Below are positions 53,595 through 62,632 of a stretch of DNA of 64,000 nucleotides, one piece after another. Made by a program: the position numbers and the translations under genes. The first letter of the stretch is position 1; every line of letters starts with the position of its first letter. Origin of the DNA: Lacrimispora sphenoides JCM 1415 (lineage in GTDB: Bacteria > Bacillota > Clostridia > Lachnospirales > Lachnospiraceae); the NCBI RefSeq assembly GCF_900105615.1, contig NZ_LT630003.1, forward strand, positions 2,108,001 through 2,172,000. The letters are read 5' to 3'. Under the pieces are notes generated by a model. The model did no database searches. It worked only from the letters and a program-made list of their open reading frames with translations, and was not told the DNA's origin.

Positions 53595-55913
53595 CTATTC
53601 CTTGATGAAAGCTTCTTTTAAAACCTCCGGCATGTTCTTCACATATATGATGTCCAGATCTCCGATGATTTCCTCTGACAGCTCTGCAATATCCGGACGG
53701 TTCCTGTCAGGAACCAGAACCTTCTCCACATGGGCCATACGTGCAGCCAGGATTTTTTCCTTAAGGCCACCGATCGGCAGAACACGGCCGCGAAGAGTAA
53801 TCTCTCCTGTCATGGCCACCTTGGCGTTTACCTTCCGTTTTGTGACCGCAGACAGCATAGCCGTCGCCATGGTGATTCCAGCCGATGGGCCATCCTTTGG
53901 CACGGCTCCTTCCGGAATGTGAAGGTGGATATCGTGCTTTTCAAAATAATCATCCTTTACCTTATATTCCGGGCATACCGATCTGACATAGCTTAAAGCA
54001 GTCTGGGCGGATTCCTTCATGACATCGCCCATTTGTCCGGTCATCTGAAGGCTTCCCTTCCCTGGCATGACATTGACTTCGATTTGAAGGGTGTTGCCGC
54101 CGACGCTGGTCCATGCAAGACCTCTTACAATTCCCACCTGGTCTTCCTCGTTTACATCCTCAAAGAGTACCTTTTCCTTGCCTAAATACTTCTCCAGGTC
54201 GTCTGAATTTATCTCAATGGCCTTTTTCCCATCTTCCAGGAATTCTCTTGCAGCTTTTCTGAAAACAGCTCCGATCCGCCTTTCTAAATTCCTGACTCCG
54301 GCCTCTCTGGTGTAGTGGTGAATGATCTTTTCAAGAGCCTCGTCCGATATGGTTACCTGACCTGGCTTAAGCCCATTCTTTTCCCGCTGCTTTCTTACTA
54401 AGTAATTCTTTGCAATATGGAATTTTTCATTCTCCGTATAGCTATTTACTTCAATTACTTCCATACGGTCAAGAAGCGGCCCCGGTATGGTGGTTGTGGT
54501 ATTGGCCGTTGCCAGAAACAGCACATTGGATAAATCAATGGGAATCTCTACATAATGATCCCGGAATTTTATATTCTGTTCGCTGTCGAGCACCTCTAAA
54601 AGAGCGGAAGAAGTATCACCCTTATAATCCCTGCTGACCTTGTCGATCTCGTCAAGAAGCATTAAGGGATTGCTGACTCCGGATTGCCTTAAGGCCTCTA
54701 CAATCCTTCCGGGCATGGCGCCTACGTAGGTTTTCCGGTGTCCGCGGATCTCCGCTTCATCCCGGATTCCTCCCAGGCTGATCCTTACATACTCCTTATT
54801 CAACGCCTTTGCTACTGATCTGGCAATGGAAGTCTTTCCTGTTCCAGGAGGTCCTACCAGGCAGATGATAGGGCTGGATCCCTTTTTTGTAAGGACGCGG
54901 ACTGCTAAATATTCCAGAATCCGTTCCTTTACCTTCTCAAGGCCATAATGATCCTCATTTAAGATCTCCTCTGCATGGGCGATGCTGTTATCATCCTTTG
55001 ACAGCTTCTTCCACGGAAGCTCTAAGACCGTCTCAAGGTACATACGGACCACATTGGCTTCCTGACTTCCTCCAGGCATCGCCTTAAAGCGTTCAATCTC
55101 CTTTTGAATCTTATCCTTGGTCTCCTTATCAGCTTTTAAAGCCTTCAGCTTCTTTAAGTATTCGTCGGAATCGGACAAAGGGTTGTCCTCGCCAAGCTCC
55201 TCACGGATCACCTTAAGCTGCTCCCTTAAGATATAATCCTTCTGGTTCTTGTCGATCCGTTCCTTAACGTGGGACTGTAATTCCCGTTTTACTTTTGTGA
55301 CCTCGATCTCTGTCATCAGCTGATTTATAACCAGCGCATACCGGTCCTCCAAAAGAGCGCTTTCAAGCACCTGCTGGCGCACCCGGTAATCCCAGGAAAG
55401 CTGTACGGCAATCTGGTCCAAAAGCTCGCCAAGGTCATTAAGCACCATAAGACCCGGAAGTACCTCCTTAGCGACCCTGGGATTCTCCCTGCCGTATTCC
55501 TCCAGCTTTTCCTGAATGATCTGAATCATAGCCTCTCTTGTAATATAATCAATGGAATCATCTGCTTCCAGAGCCTTTTCAATTTCACCTATGAGCATGG
55601 GCTCCTCGCTGTCAAGAGTCAAAAGCTCTGCCCGCTCCATACCTTCCACCATAACACGGATCACATTATTCGGCAGCTTTACCAGCTGCTTGATGAGAGC
55701 CACTGTACCGATCTGATACAAATCTTCGATTCCAGGGTCAGCTTCCTCAGAATTCTTCTGGGTAACCAGACATACTTTCTGATCTCCCACCATTGCCTTC
55801 TCCACAGCTGCAATGGATTTTGTCCGGCTGATATCAAAATGCAGCATCATTTTGGGAAGAACAGTCATGCCTCGCAGGGCGATAACTGGCATTGTGATTG
55901 TCTTATCCACCAT
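53595..55913 (-). CDS. lon: ATP-dependent protease La (Lon)
   Basis: 772 residues: N-terminal substrate domain, AAA+ module (Walker A GPPGTGKTS), and protease domain with catalytic dyad Ser677 (DGPSAG) and Lys720 (GGLKEK). Degrades damaged and regulatory proteins in the cytoplasm. The ATG at 55913 follows AAAGGAGAG; the frame extends upstream without a ribosome binding site. Between clpX and engB. Confidence 0.96.
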   Translation of the reverse strand: MVDKTITMPVIALRGMTVLPKMMLHFDISRTKSIAAVEKAMVGDQKVCLVTQKNSEEADPGIEDLYQIGTVALIKQLVKLPNNVIRVMVEGMERAELLTLDSEEPMLIGEIEKALEADDSIDYITREAMIQIIQEKLEEYGRENPRVAKEVLPGLMVLNDLGELLDQIAVQLSWDYRVRQQVLESALLEDRYALVINQLMTEIEVTKVKRELQSHVKERIDKNQKDYILREQLKVIREELGEDNPLSDSDEYLKKLKALKADKETKDKIQKEIERFKAMPGGSQEANVVRMYLETVLELPWKKLSKDDNSIAHAEEILNEDHYGLEKVKERILEYLAVRVLTKKGSSPIICLVGPPGTGKTSIARSVAKALNKEYVRISLGGIRDEAEIRGHRKTYVGAMPGRIVEALRQSGVSNPLMLLDEIDKVSRDYKGDTSSALLEVLDSEQNIKFRDHYVEIPIDLSNVLFLATANTTTTIPGPLLDRMEVIEVNSYTENEKFHIAKNYLVRKQREKNGLKPGQVTISDEALEKIIHHYTREAGVRNLERRIGAVFRKAAREFLEDGKKAIEINSDDLEKYLGKEKVLFEDVNEEDQVGIVRGLAWTSVGGNTLQIEVNVMPGKGSLQMTGQMGDVMKESAQTALSYVRSVCPEYKVKDDYFEKHDIHLHIPEGAVPKDGPSAGITMATAMLSAVTKRKVNAKVAMTGEITLRGRVLPIGGLKEKILAARMAHVEKVLVPDRNRPDIAELSEEIIGDLDIIYVKNMPEVLKEAFIKE

Positions 55914-55937
55914 TGTGTTCTCTCCTTTGCATTCAAA

Positions 55938-55973
55938 AAGGTGTTCCAGCAGATTTTCTCGCTGTAACACCTT
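55938..55973. repeat. Hairpin between clpX and lon
   Basis: AAGGTGTT-x-CAGC and GCTG-x-AACACCTT form a 12-bp stem with one mismatch. It differs in sequence from the double-hairpin repeat found in the other gaps of this cluster. Confidence 0.5.
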
Positions 55974-55991
55974 CCTGACTCATGCAGGGAC

Positions 55992-57293
55992 CTATGCGAT
56001 CTCGCCTGTCTTATCTTTTCTTAACTTCTGAGCCAGTGATTTTCTTGGGACTGCCGTGTCCCTGTAAATCAGCTCCGGCTCACCCTTTTTATCTACAACA
56101 TCCCTGGTAATCGTGCAGATTCCGATGCTGCTGTCAGATGGAATCTCGTACATCATCTCCATCATTACGCTTTCCATAATGGAACGCAAGCCTCTGGCCC
56201 CTGTTTTTCTCTCCACTGCCAGTTCCGCAATCCGTTCAACTGCTTCTCCGGTCAGCTCAAGCTTCACATCATCCAGTTCAAACAACTTTTGATACTGCTT
56301 GACCAGGGCGTTCTTCGGCTCTGTTAATATCTTCACAAGTGCATCCCGATCCAGAAGTTCCAGGGATACGTTAACCGGCACTCGGCCGATAAACTCCGGT
56401 ATCAAACCGAACTTCACCAGATCCTGAGGAAGGGTCTTCTTTAAAAGATCATCAATATCTGTCTTGTTCTTATCTACGATTTCCGCATTAAAGCCGATGG
56501 AACCGGCACTTAACCGACGTTCAATGATTTTTTCCAATCCATCAAAAGCGCCTCCGCAGATGAACAGAATATTGGTGGTATTGATCTGTAAAAGCTCCTG
56601 ATGGGGATGCTTTCTTCCTCCCTGAGGCGGAACACTTGCAACCGTACCTTCCAGAATCTTTAAAAGAGCCTGCTGTACGCCTTCGCCGGAAACATCTCTG
56701 GTAATAGACACATTTTCCGACTTCTTTGTTATTTTATCAATCTCATCGATATAGATAATTCCATATTCTGCCCTGCTGATGTCATAATCAGCCGCCTGGA
56801 TGAGCTTTAAAAGGATGTTCTCAACATCCTCGCCAACATAACCAGCTTCTGTAAGGGCGGTGGCATCTGCAATAGCAAACGGAACATTTAAAACCTTTGC
56901 CAGCGTCTGCGCAAGATAGGTTTTACCAGAGCCGGTAGGACCTAACATCAGAATATTGCTCTTTTGCACTTCTACATCCATTTTTTTCCTGGAAGTGATT
57001 CTTTTGTAGTGGTTATAGACTGCTACAGACAATACCTTTTTTGCGTTGTTCTGACCAATGACATAATCGTCTAAAAAAGCCTTGATTTCCTTTGGCTTCA
57101 TCAGGTTGATATCACCAAAATCAGGCACTTCTTCCTCATGGCTGTCAAATTCTTCCTCTAATATCTCTGCGCACAAATCAATACATTCGTCACAGATGTA
57201 GACATTATTGGAACCGGCAATGAGCTTCTTTACCTGGTCCTGGGTCTTCCCGCAAAAAGAGCATCGGATCTTGTCGTCTGTTCTGACCGGCAT
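55992..57293 (-). CDS. clpX: ATP-dependent Clp protease ATP-binding subunit ClpX
   Basis: 433-residue unfoldase for ClpP. N-terminal zinc finger (CSFCG then CDECIDLC), Walker A GPTGSGKT, Walker [11 protein letters not shown], and the IGF-type ClpP-docking loop region (SIGFNAE). ATG at 57293 follows GAGGTG; a GTG two codons earlier is possible. Confidence 0.96.
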   Translation of the reverse strand: MPVRTDDKIRCSFCGKTQDQVKKLIAGSNNVYICDECIDLCAEILEEEFDSHEEEVPDFGDINLMKPKEIKAFLDDYVIGQNNAKKVLSVAVYNHYKRITSRKKMDVEVQKSNILMLGPTGSGKTYLAQTLAKVLNVPFAIADATALTEAGYVGEDVENILLKLIQAADYDISRAEYGIIYIDEIDKITKKSENVSITRDVSGEGVQQALLKILEGTVASVPPQGGRKHPHQELLQINTTNILFICGGAFDGLEKIIERRLSAGSIGFNAEIVDKNKTDIDDLLKKTLPQDLVKFGLIPEFIGRVPVNVSLELLDRDALVKILTEPKNALVKQYQKLFELDDVKLELTGEAVERIAELAVERKTGARGLRSIMESVMMEMMYEIPSDSSIGICTITRDVVDKKGEPELIYRDTAVPRKSLAQKLRKDKTGEIA

Positions 57294-57321
57294 ATACACA
57301 CCTCATTCTTTCCTAATACAA

Positions 57322-57443
57322 TTGCCCTGCTTTTTGGGCATAAAGAAATACCCGCAGGGTGTTTCCTAATACATTGCCCTGCTTCCTGGCAGTGCCCGAC
57401 CCATTTTACCGGGTGTAAAGGGGATACCTGCAGGGTGTTTCCT
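57322..57443. repeat. Double-hairpin repeat unit, copies D1 and D2
   Basis: D1: TGCCCTGC...GGGCA then AATACCCGCAGGGTGTTTCCT. D2 repeats it after about 51 bases with an extra segment (CCCGACCCATTTTACCGGG) between the hairpins. Lies in the clpP-clpX gap of 182 bases, which has no gene. Confidence 0.65.
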
Positions 57444-57475
57444 ATAAATCGCCCCGGCTGCTTAAGCGCAGAGGC

Positions 57476-58063
57476 TTATCGGTCATGGCTGTAGATGATA
57501 TCATCGATCAAGCCATATGCTTTCGCCTCTTCCGCGTTCATGTAATTGTCGCGCTCTGTATCGCGTTCAATCACTTCATAAGGCTGGCCAGTGTTTGCTG
57601 ACAGGATTTCATTTAAACGCTTCTTTATCTTCAGTATATTCTCAGCTACGATTCGGATCTCAGTGGCCTGGCCCTTTGCTCCGCCGGATGGCTGATGAAT
57701 CATAACCTCCGCATTTGGAAGAGCGAACCGTTTTCCCTTTGCTCCGCCGGCCAGTAAAAATGCTCCCATGCTGGCTGCCATGCCCATACAAACAGTAGAT
57801 ACATCACATTTAATATAGTTCATGGTATCATAAATTGCCATTCCTGCGGTAACGGAACCGCCAGGGCTGTTGATATAGAGGTTGATGTCCTTATTCGGAT
57901 CCTCTGCCTCTAAAAATAACAGCTGGGCCACAACAAGGCTTGCTGATACATCGGATACCTCTTCCCCAAGAAAAATGATCCTCTCCTTAAGAAGTCTGGA
58001 ATAAATATCGTAAGAGCGCTCGCCCTTACTGGTTGATTCAATGACATAAGGTACTAAACTCAT
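57476..58063 (-). CDS. clpP: ATP-dependent Clp protease proteolytic subunit ClpP
   Basis: 195-residue serine peptidase with the triad Ser98 (GMAASMG), His123 (MIHQPSGG) and Asp172. Forms the barrel to which ClpX feeds substrates. The ATG at 58063 has AGGAGGAAG upstream; the longer frame reads through repeat units and is discarded. Confidence 0.97.
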   Translation of the reverse strand: MSLVPYVIESTSKGERSYDIYSRLLKERIIFLGEEVSDVSASLVVAQLLFLEAEDPNKDINLYINSPGGSVTAGMAIYDTMNYIKCDVSTVCMGMAASMGAFLLAGGAKGKRFALPNAEVMIHQPSGGAKGQATEIRIVAENILKIKKRLNEILSANTGQPYEVIERDTERDNYMNAEEAKAYGLIDDIIYSHDR

Positions 58064-58085
58064 CTGTCTTCCTCCTGTCTGTTCT

Positions 58086-58193
58086 TTCCTATATTTCGCC
58101 CATGTTTTCTGGGCATAAAGGGATACCCGTAGGGTGTTTCCTATATTTTGCCCATGCTTTCTGGGCATAAAGGGATACCCGTAAGATATCTCT
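58086..58193. repeat. Double-hairpin repeat unit, copies E1 and E2 in tandem
   Basis: Two nearly identical 57-base units: GCCCATG-TTTTC-TGGGC, AAAGGGATACCCGTAGGGTGTTTCCT, repeated with GCCCATGCTTTCTGGGC. Lies in the tig-clpP gap of 187 bases, which has no gene. Confidence 0.75.
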
Positions 58194-58250
58194 TATCAAA
58201 GTCGAATAGACTCCGGACAAAATGCCAGGAATCTATTCAAAGGATACTTC

Positions 58251-59537
58251 TTAAACTAATTTTGCTTCTGCAACAAGAAAATCTACTGCTTCCTGAACTG
58301 CCAGATCTTCCTTCATCTGCTGGATGCCGACTTCTCCAAGAGATTCTTTTACCAGAGAGACTTCCATCTTGTAAGCTTCTGCCATGCTGGCAATTTCTTT
58401 CTCAACTGCTTCATCAGATGCAGTGATGTTCTCTGCCTTCACAACTGCTTCCAGTACCAGTCTTGTCTGGATTCTCTTAAGAGCCTGTGGCTTCATCTGC
58501 TCCTTTAAGGACTGAAGAGTCATGCCTGTAAATTTCATATACTGGTCAAGAGACAGGCCCTGGCTCTGCATTCTTCTGGCATAATCATTAACCATGTTGT
58601 TCACCTGGCTGTCGATCATCGGCTCAGGAATCTCCATGGCAGCATTCTCAACAACCTTCTCTACCACATGATCTTCATTCTCTGTTGCTGCTTCTTTCTC
58701 TTTTCTGGAAGCAACCTTTTCCCTGATGTCGTTCTTGTATTCTTCCAATGTCTCGAATTCAGAAACTTCGCTTGCAAACTCGTCGTTTAATTCAGGAAGT
58801 TCTTTTTTCTTGATTTCCTTAACAGTCACCTTAAATAATGCAGGCTTTCCTGCCAATTCTGTTGCATGATACTCATTTGGGAAGGTTACGTTGACTTCAC
58901 ACTCTTCGCCGATGTTCTTGCCGATCAGCTGCTCTTCAAAGGTATCAATGAAGGAGTGGGAACCAATGGTAAGAGGATAATCCTCACCCTTTCCGCCGTC
59001 AAATGTCTTTCCGTCTACAAAGCCTTCAAAGTTGATAACCGTCTGGTCACCGTCCTCTACAGATCTGTCCTCTACGGAGATAAGTCTGGAATTCTGTTCC
59101 TGAACTTTCTTTAACTCGGAATCAATATCTTCATCGGTTACTTCGGCAGATGCCTTGGTCACTTCAATTCCCTTATATTCGCCAAGTGTTACGTCCGGTT
59201 TAACGGCTACTGTAGCCGTATAGATCAGGGTCTTACCCTTTTCTACCTGTACGATGTCAATCTCAGGTCTGGAAACGATGTCCAGTCCGCTTTCTTCCGC
59301 TGCATCACCATAAGTTGCGTCAAGAGCCTCGTTTACTGCATCTTCATATAAAATGCCTGCTCCATACATCTTCTCAACCATGGCCTGAGGAGCTTTCCCT
59401 TTCCTGAAACCAGGGATGTTGAATCTGCCCTTATTCTTATTGTAAGCCGCAGTAAGAGCCTTATCAAACTCTTCCGCTGACACTTCTACCGTCAATTTTG
59501 CCATGTTCTTTTCTAATTTTTCTACTTGTAAACTCAT
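58251..59537 (-). CDS. tig: Trigger factor
   Basis: 428-residue ribosome-associated chaperone: ribosome-binding domain with GFRKGKAPQ, FKBP-type prolyl isomerase domain (about 150-245), helical C-terminal domain. AAGGAGG precedes the ATG at 59537. First gene of the tig-clpP-clpX-lon-engB cluster, with its own extended -10 promoter. Confidence 0.96.
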   Translation of the reverse strand: MSLQVEKLEKNMAKLTVEVSAEEFDKALTAAYNKNKGRFNIPGFRKGKAPQAMVEKMYGAGILYEDAVNEALDATYGDAAEESGLDIVSRPEIDIVQVEKGKTLIYTATVAVKPDVTLGEYKGIEVTKASAEVTDEDIDSELKKVQEQNSRLISVEDRSVEDGDQTVINFEGFVDGKTFDGGKGEDYPLTIGSHSFIDTFEEQLIGKNIGEECEVNVTFPNEYHATELAGKPALFKVTVKEIKKKELPELNDEFASEVSEFETLEEYKNDIREKVASRKEKEAATENEDHVVEKVVENAAMEIPEPMIDSQVNNMVNDYARRMQSQGLSLDQYMKFTGMTLQSLKEQMKPQALKRIQTRLVLEAVVKAENITASDEAVEKEIASMAEAYKMEVSLVKESLGEVGIQQMKEDLAVQEAVDFLVAEAKLV

Positions 59538-59603
59538 TAAAGGGTTCCTCCTTGAAATATATGTGAACCGCCAAATCAACAGGGCGTTACACTTCAATTT
59601 AAC

Positions 59604-59612
59604 ATTATAGCA
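59604..59612 (-). promoter_or_regulatory. Extended -10 promoter of tig
   Basis: Minus strand TGCTATAAT with no clear -35 (TGGAAT at 18 bases). Located about 67 bases before the tig start. Confidence 0.5.
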
Positions 59613-59650
59613 TACTCGTCCCGTAAATTCCAGTATTATTTACGATTAAA

Positions 59651-62629
59651 TCAGGTTTTTCCTGTAAACTCCTGCATGCGCTTTACGATGTAGGGATCCA
59701 GGGGCCGGATCTCCATCTGCGGCCTTGAAATATAATATCCCTGGAACAGAGAAACTCCGCATTTCATAAGAAATTCCAGCTCTTCCGGAGTTTCTACCCC
59801 CTCGGCAAGAACTGTTATGTTGTTTTGCTTTGCAAAATCCAAAAGATTCCTTAAAATGATCTGACGGTTCTGGTCTTCGTGGATCCGTTTTACCAGGTTG
59901 ATATCCACCTTAATGATATCCGGCCTCATACGCAGAAGAATGGATTCGCTGTTATATCCCGTCCCGAAATCATCAACAGCGACCTGCCCCTTCCACCGCC
60001 TCGCCATGTCAACCTTGCGATGCATGAAATCTTGGCTTACCGGTTCGCCTTCTGTCATTTCAATGACAATCCGGTGAAGCAGATTTCCATAGGTTTCTTC
60101 CAGCTCCGTCTGCTCTGCTTCCGTTAAGCACACGCTGGCAATGGAGTTGATGAACAGCTTCTCGTCAGTTCCCAGCTGCCCGGCCATAGCCTCCGCCACA
60201 ACCGCCTTAAGTCCTGCAAACCAGGTGAGAGCCTCTATCTGGGAAAGCTTTGCCTGCGCTCTTGCCAGATTTAACACTTCACTGATTCCCTTCATGTTTG
60301 CAAATTTTGGACGCATCAGCAATTCATATCCGTAAATCCTTCCTTCCCTTGTTGCAATTGGCTGAAATGCAAAACGAACCTCTTTTTTATCTAGCATCCG
60401 GTTAAGCTCTTCGCTGCCTGCTAACATATAGGAATTATGAGTATATTCATTTAAATCAAACTCCTTTACCACCCCTTTTACGCTGTGCTTTACCATATAC
60501 ATGGCAAAATCAGCATAACTAAACAGGGACTCAAAGTCTGCCGCATCATCCGGGTACCAGGAAAGCCCTCCCGACACGCGGATAGGAAACTGGTATCCCC
60601 CGCCCGTATTCAGTGAGAATTTTTGAATATGTTTCATGAATTCCCGGATTTTTTCTCTGATTTCTTCCTTTTCATCTGCTTCCATAAAGGTAACAAATTC
60701 ATCTCCGGAATATCTGGCTACAATCCCTCCCTTTTCCGAGAATATCTTTAAGCAGTTGGCAAAGAGGACAATGTACCGGTCTCCTTCGTCATGTCCGTAT
60801 GTATCGTTAATATATTTTAAATTATCCAGATCCCACATGATCAGTGCGGAAACCTTCCCTTTCTGCCTCTTCATAGCAGCCGCGACCTGTTCCCGGAATG
60901 CTCTCCGGTTGTAAATCTCCGTCAGCAGGTCAAAATTCCTCTCCCGCTCCAGCTTCTCCTTTTCCTCTACATCCGCAGTCACATCCGAGCACACCCCAAG
61001 GATTGTCCCTTTCTTTGATCCGTCCAGAATAAATTCCACCCAGCGCGTCCCTTCCGGGTCCTCCAGGCACTGCAAAACACGGTCCCCTTTTATCTTAATA
61101 CCGGTAAAGGTATTCTCCATGTATTTCTTGAATTCTTCTGACTTTATATAACAGTATGGCTCTTCCATGCTGCCCCAGTCCAGCATCTGAAACAAAGAGC
61201 GGCTGCAGAATACACGGTCAGACTCCTCCTCATATTCAAATACGCCGATCAGGACATTGGCATGTTCCAGGATACTTGAAATCTTAGACGACGCCCTTTC
61301 CACATCCTGATTTAATTGTTCAATGGTTTCTGTCAGTTCATCGATTTCTCTGATATGTACTCTTTTAAGGGAAAGTTCCCTGCTTCCTGACTTTCCTCTT
61401 AATTCTACGATCAATCTGCGGATAGGTTCCGTCATGATCTTGCCTATAACAAACGCCCCTAACAGGCTGAATATTAGCGGTACTGCCATGGAGCCAAGAA
61501 GCATGCACCGGATTGCATTATAAAAAGACAGCAGATCCTTCTGGCGAGCGATACCGGCTAATACCCACTCTTCTTCCTCAAAAGGTCCGTTGTTTCCATA
61601 AACATCTAAGCTTCTTATACTGGCATACCATTTGGTTCCCTCAGAAGATGTCAGCTCACTGATGGTTTCTTCCTCATTATCCTCATAATCAATTCTTTGG
61701 CTCTCGTTAAAATACTGATTATACAGATATCCGGAATAGGCGACAGGGATAATGGTTTTTGTTCCCTTGTTCCGAATGCCTAAAAGCCAGCATTCTTCAA
61801 AATTGCCGCTTGTCTGGTCTTCTCCCAGAATCTGCTCAAGCTGGTTTAAGGTAATTTCCAGCCCGCATGCCCCCACAACGGTGCCGTCATTAAGTATGAT
61901 TGGGATGGAATAGGTTATTACCTGCATATCCCTGGGGCTTAAGCGGAAAGGGGGGCTTAAGTAGGCAAATTCCATGGCATCATCCTTGGCTGCCAGATTC
62001 TGAACCGCCATAAGATACGGCTTCTTATAAAAAGAGGCGGCGGCTTTATTCTCCTCATCTTCCTGAAAGCCAAGTTCCCAGAAGGAATCCAGAGGAATGT
62101 CGTATTTTTCCGCTATGGATGGCAGCCCTCTTTCCATAAGAAGGGACGAATTATCCTTTAAATATCCTCCTGAATTGGAATTGCGCATATAAAAGCCTGC
62201 TTTCATTTCAACCGGACTGTTCTTGGCCGCCGGGCCGTTTAAGACCATAAAAACTCCCGTCGCATGGCTTAAGTGAAGCATTTCTATGGATTTTTCCATA
62301 ACCTTATCAACGATTTTCCGATTCAGTTCATAATCCGTAAGGATATCTCTTGACCTGCGTCCCTCACTGTCAAGCACTTGCTGGATCCCGGCGGTTATGA
62401 ATTCAGAATTACTAAACATAACGATCCAATGGTGAAAGGTCTCTTTCTCAAGGCTCAGCTTTGTGCTCTCTGTATTTTCACTTAATATGTGGATTTCATT
62501 ATTCTTTAATTTGATGGAAACTCCGCCAAACAGTACCAGACCTGCAATGACCGCAGCCTGCAGAACCAGCAGGATCAGCAATGGTCCCAGAAGCTGGGTG
62601 CGAATGGATTCACTTCTCTTGTTCTTCAT
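59651..62629 (-). CDS. Membrane sensor with GGDEF and EAL domains
   Basis: 992 residues for c-di-GMP turnover. Membrane span at about 13-35, a large extracellular sensor (about 40-365, dCache-like), second span at about 372-395, a linker, a PAS-like region, then GGDEF (RYSGDEF, Gly to Ser in the first position; no RxxD inhibitory site seen) and a C-terminal EAL domain (ELLMRP, INSIASV, EMTEGE, DDFGTGYN, AEGVET). EAL acidic residues are in place, so phosphodiesterase activity is likely; cyclase activity is possible. It follows the solute-binding protein gene by 3 bases. Confidence 0.9.
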   Translation of the reverse strand: MKNKRSESIRTQLLGPLLILLVLQAAVIAGLVLFGGVSIKLKNNEIHILSENTESTKLSLEKETFHHWIVMFSNSEFITAGIQQVLDSEGRRSRDILTDYELNRKIVDKVMEKSIEMLHLSHATGVFMVLNGPAAKNSPVEMKAGFYMRNSNSGGYLKDNSSLLMERGLPSIAEKYDIPLDSFWELGFQEDEENKAAASFYKKPYLMAVQNLAAKDDAMEFAYLSPPFRLSPRDMQVITYSIPIILNDGTVVGACGLEITLNQLEQILGEDQTSGNFEECWLLGIRNKGTKTIIPVAYSGYLYNQYFNESQRIDYEDNEEETISELTSSEGTKWYASIRSLDVYGNNGPFEEEEWVLAGIARQKDLLSFYNAIRCMLLGSMAVPLIFSLLGAFVIGKIMTEPIRRLIVELRGKSGSRELSLKRVHIREIDELTETIEQLNQDVERASSKISSILEHANVLIGVFEYEEESDRVFCSRSLFQMLDWGSMEEPYCYIKSEEFKKYMENTFTGIKIKGDRVLQCLEDPEGTRWVEFILDGSKKGTILGVCSDVTADVEEKEKLERERNFDLLTEIYNRRAFREQVAAAMKRQKGKVSALIMWDLDNLKYINDTYGHDEGDRYIVLFANCLKIFSEKGGIVARYSGDEFVTFMEADEKEEIREKIREFMKHIQKFSLNTGGGYQFPIRVSGGLSWYPDDAADFESLFSYADFAMYMVKHSVKGVVKEFDLNEYTHNSYMLAGSEELNRMLDKKEVRFAFQPIATREGRIYGYELLMRPKFANMKGISEVLNLARAQAKLSQIEALTWFAGLKAVVAEAMAGQLGTDEKLFINSIASVCLTEAEQTELEETYGNLLHRIVIEMTEGEPVSQDFMHRKVDMARRWKGQVAVDDFGTGYNSESILLRMRPDIIKVDINLVKRIHEDQNRQIILRNLLDFAKQNNITVLAEGVETPEELEFLMKCGVSLFQGYYISRPQMEIRPLDPYIVKRMQEFTGKT

Positions 62630-62632
62630 AAA

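Noticed and set aside
58064..58168. Extended ClpP N-terminus
   Set aside because: It is a translation of the tandem repeat units; the true start has AGGAGG and gives the standard 195-residue length.
57300..58250. CRISPR-like array in the clp region
   Set aside because: Repeats are only paired hairpin units with no regular unique spacers and no cas genes nearby.
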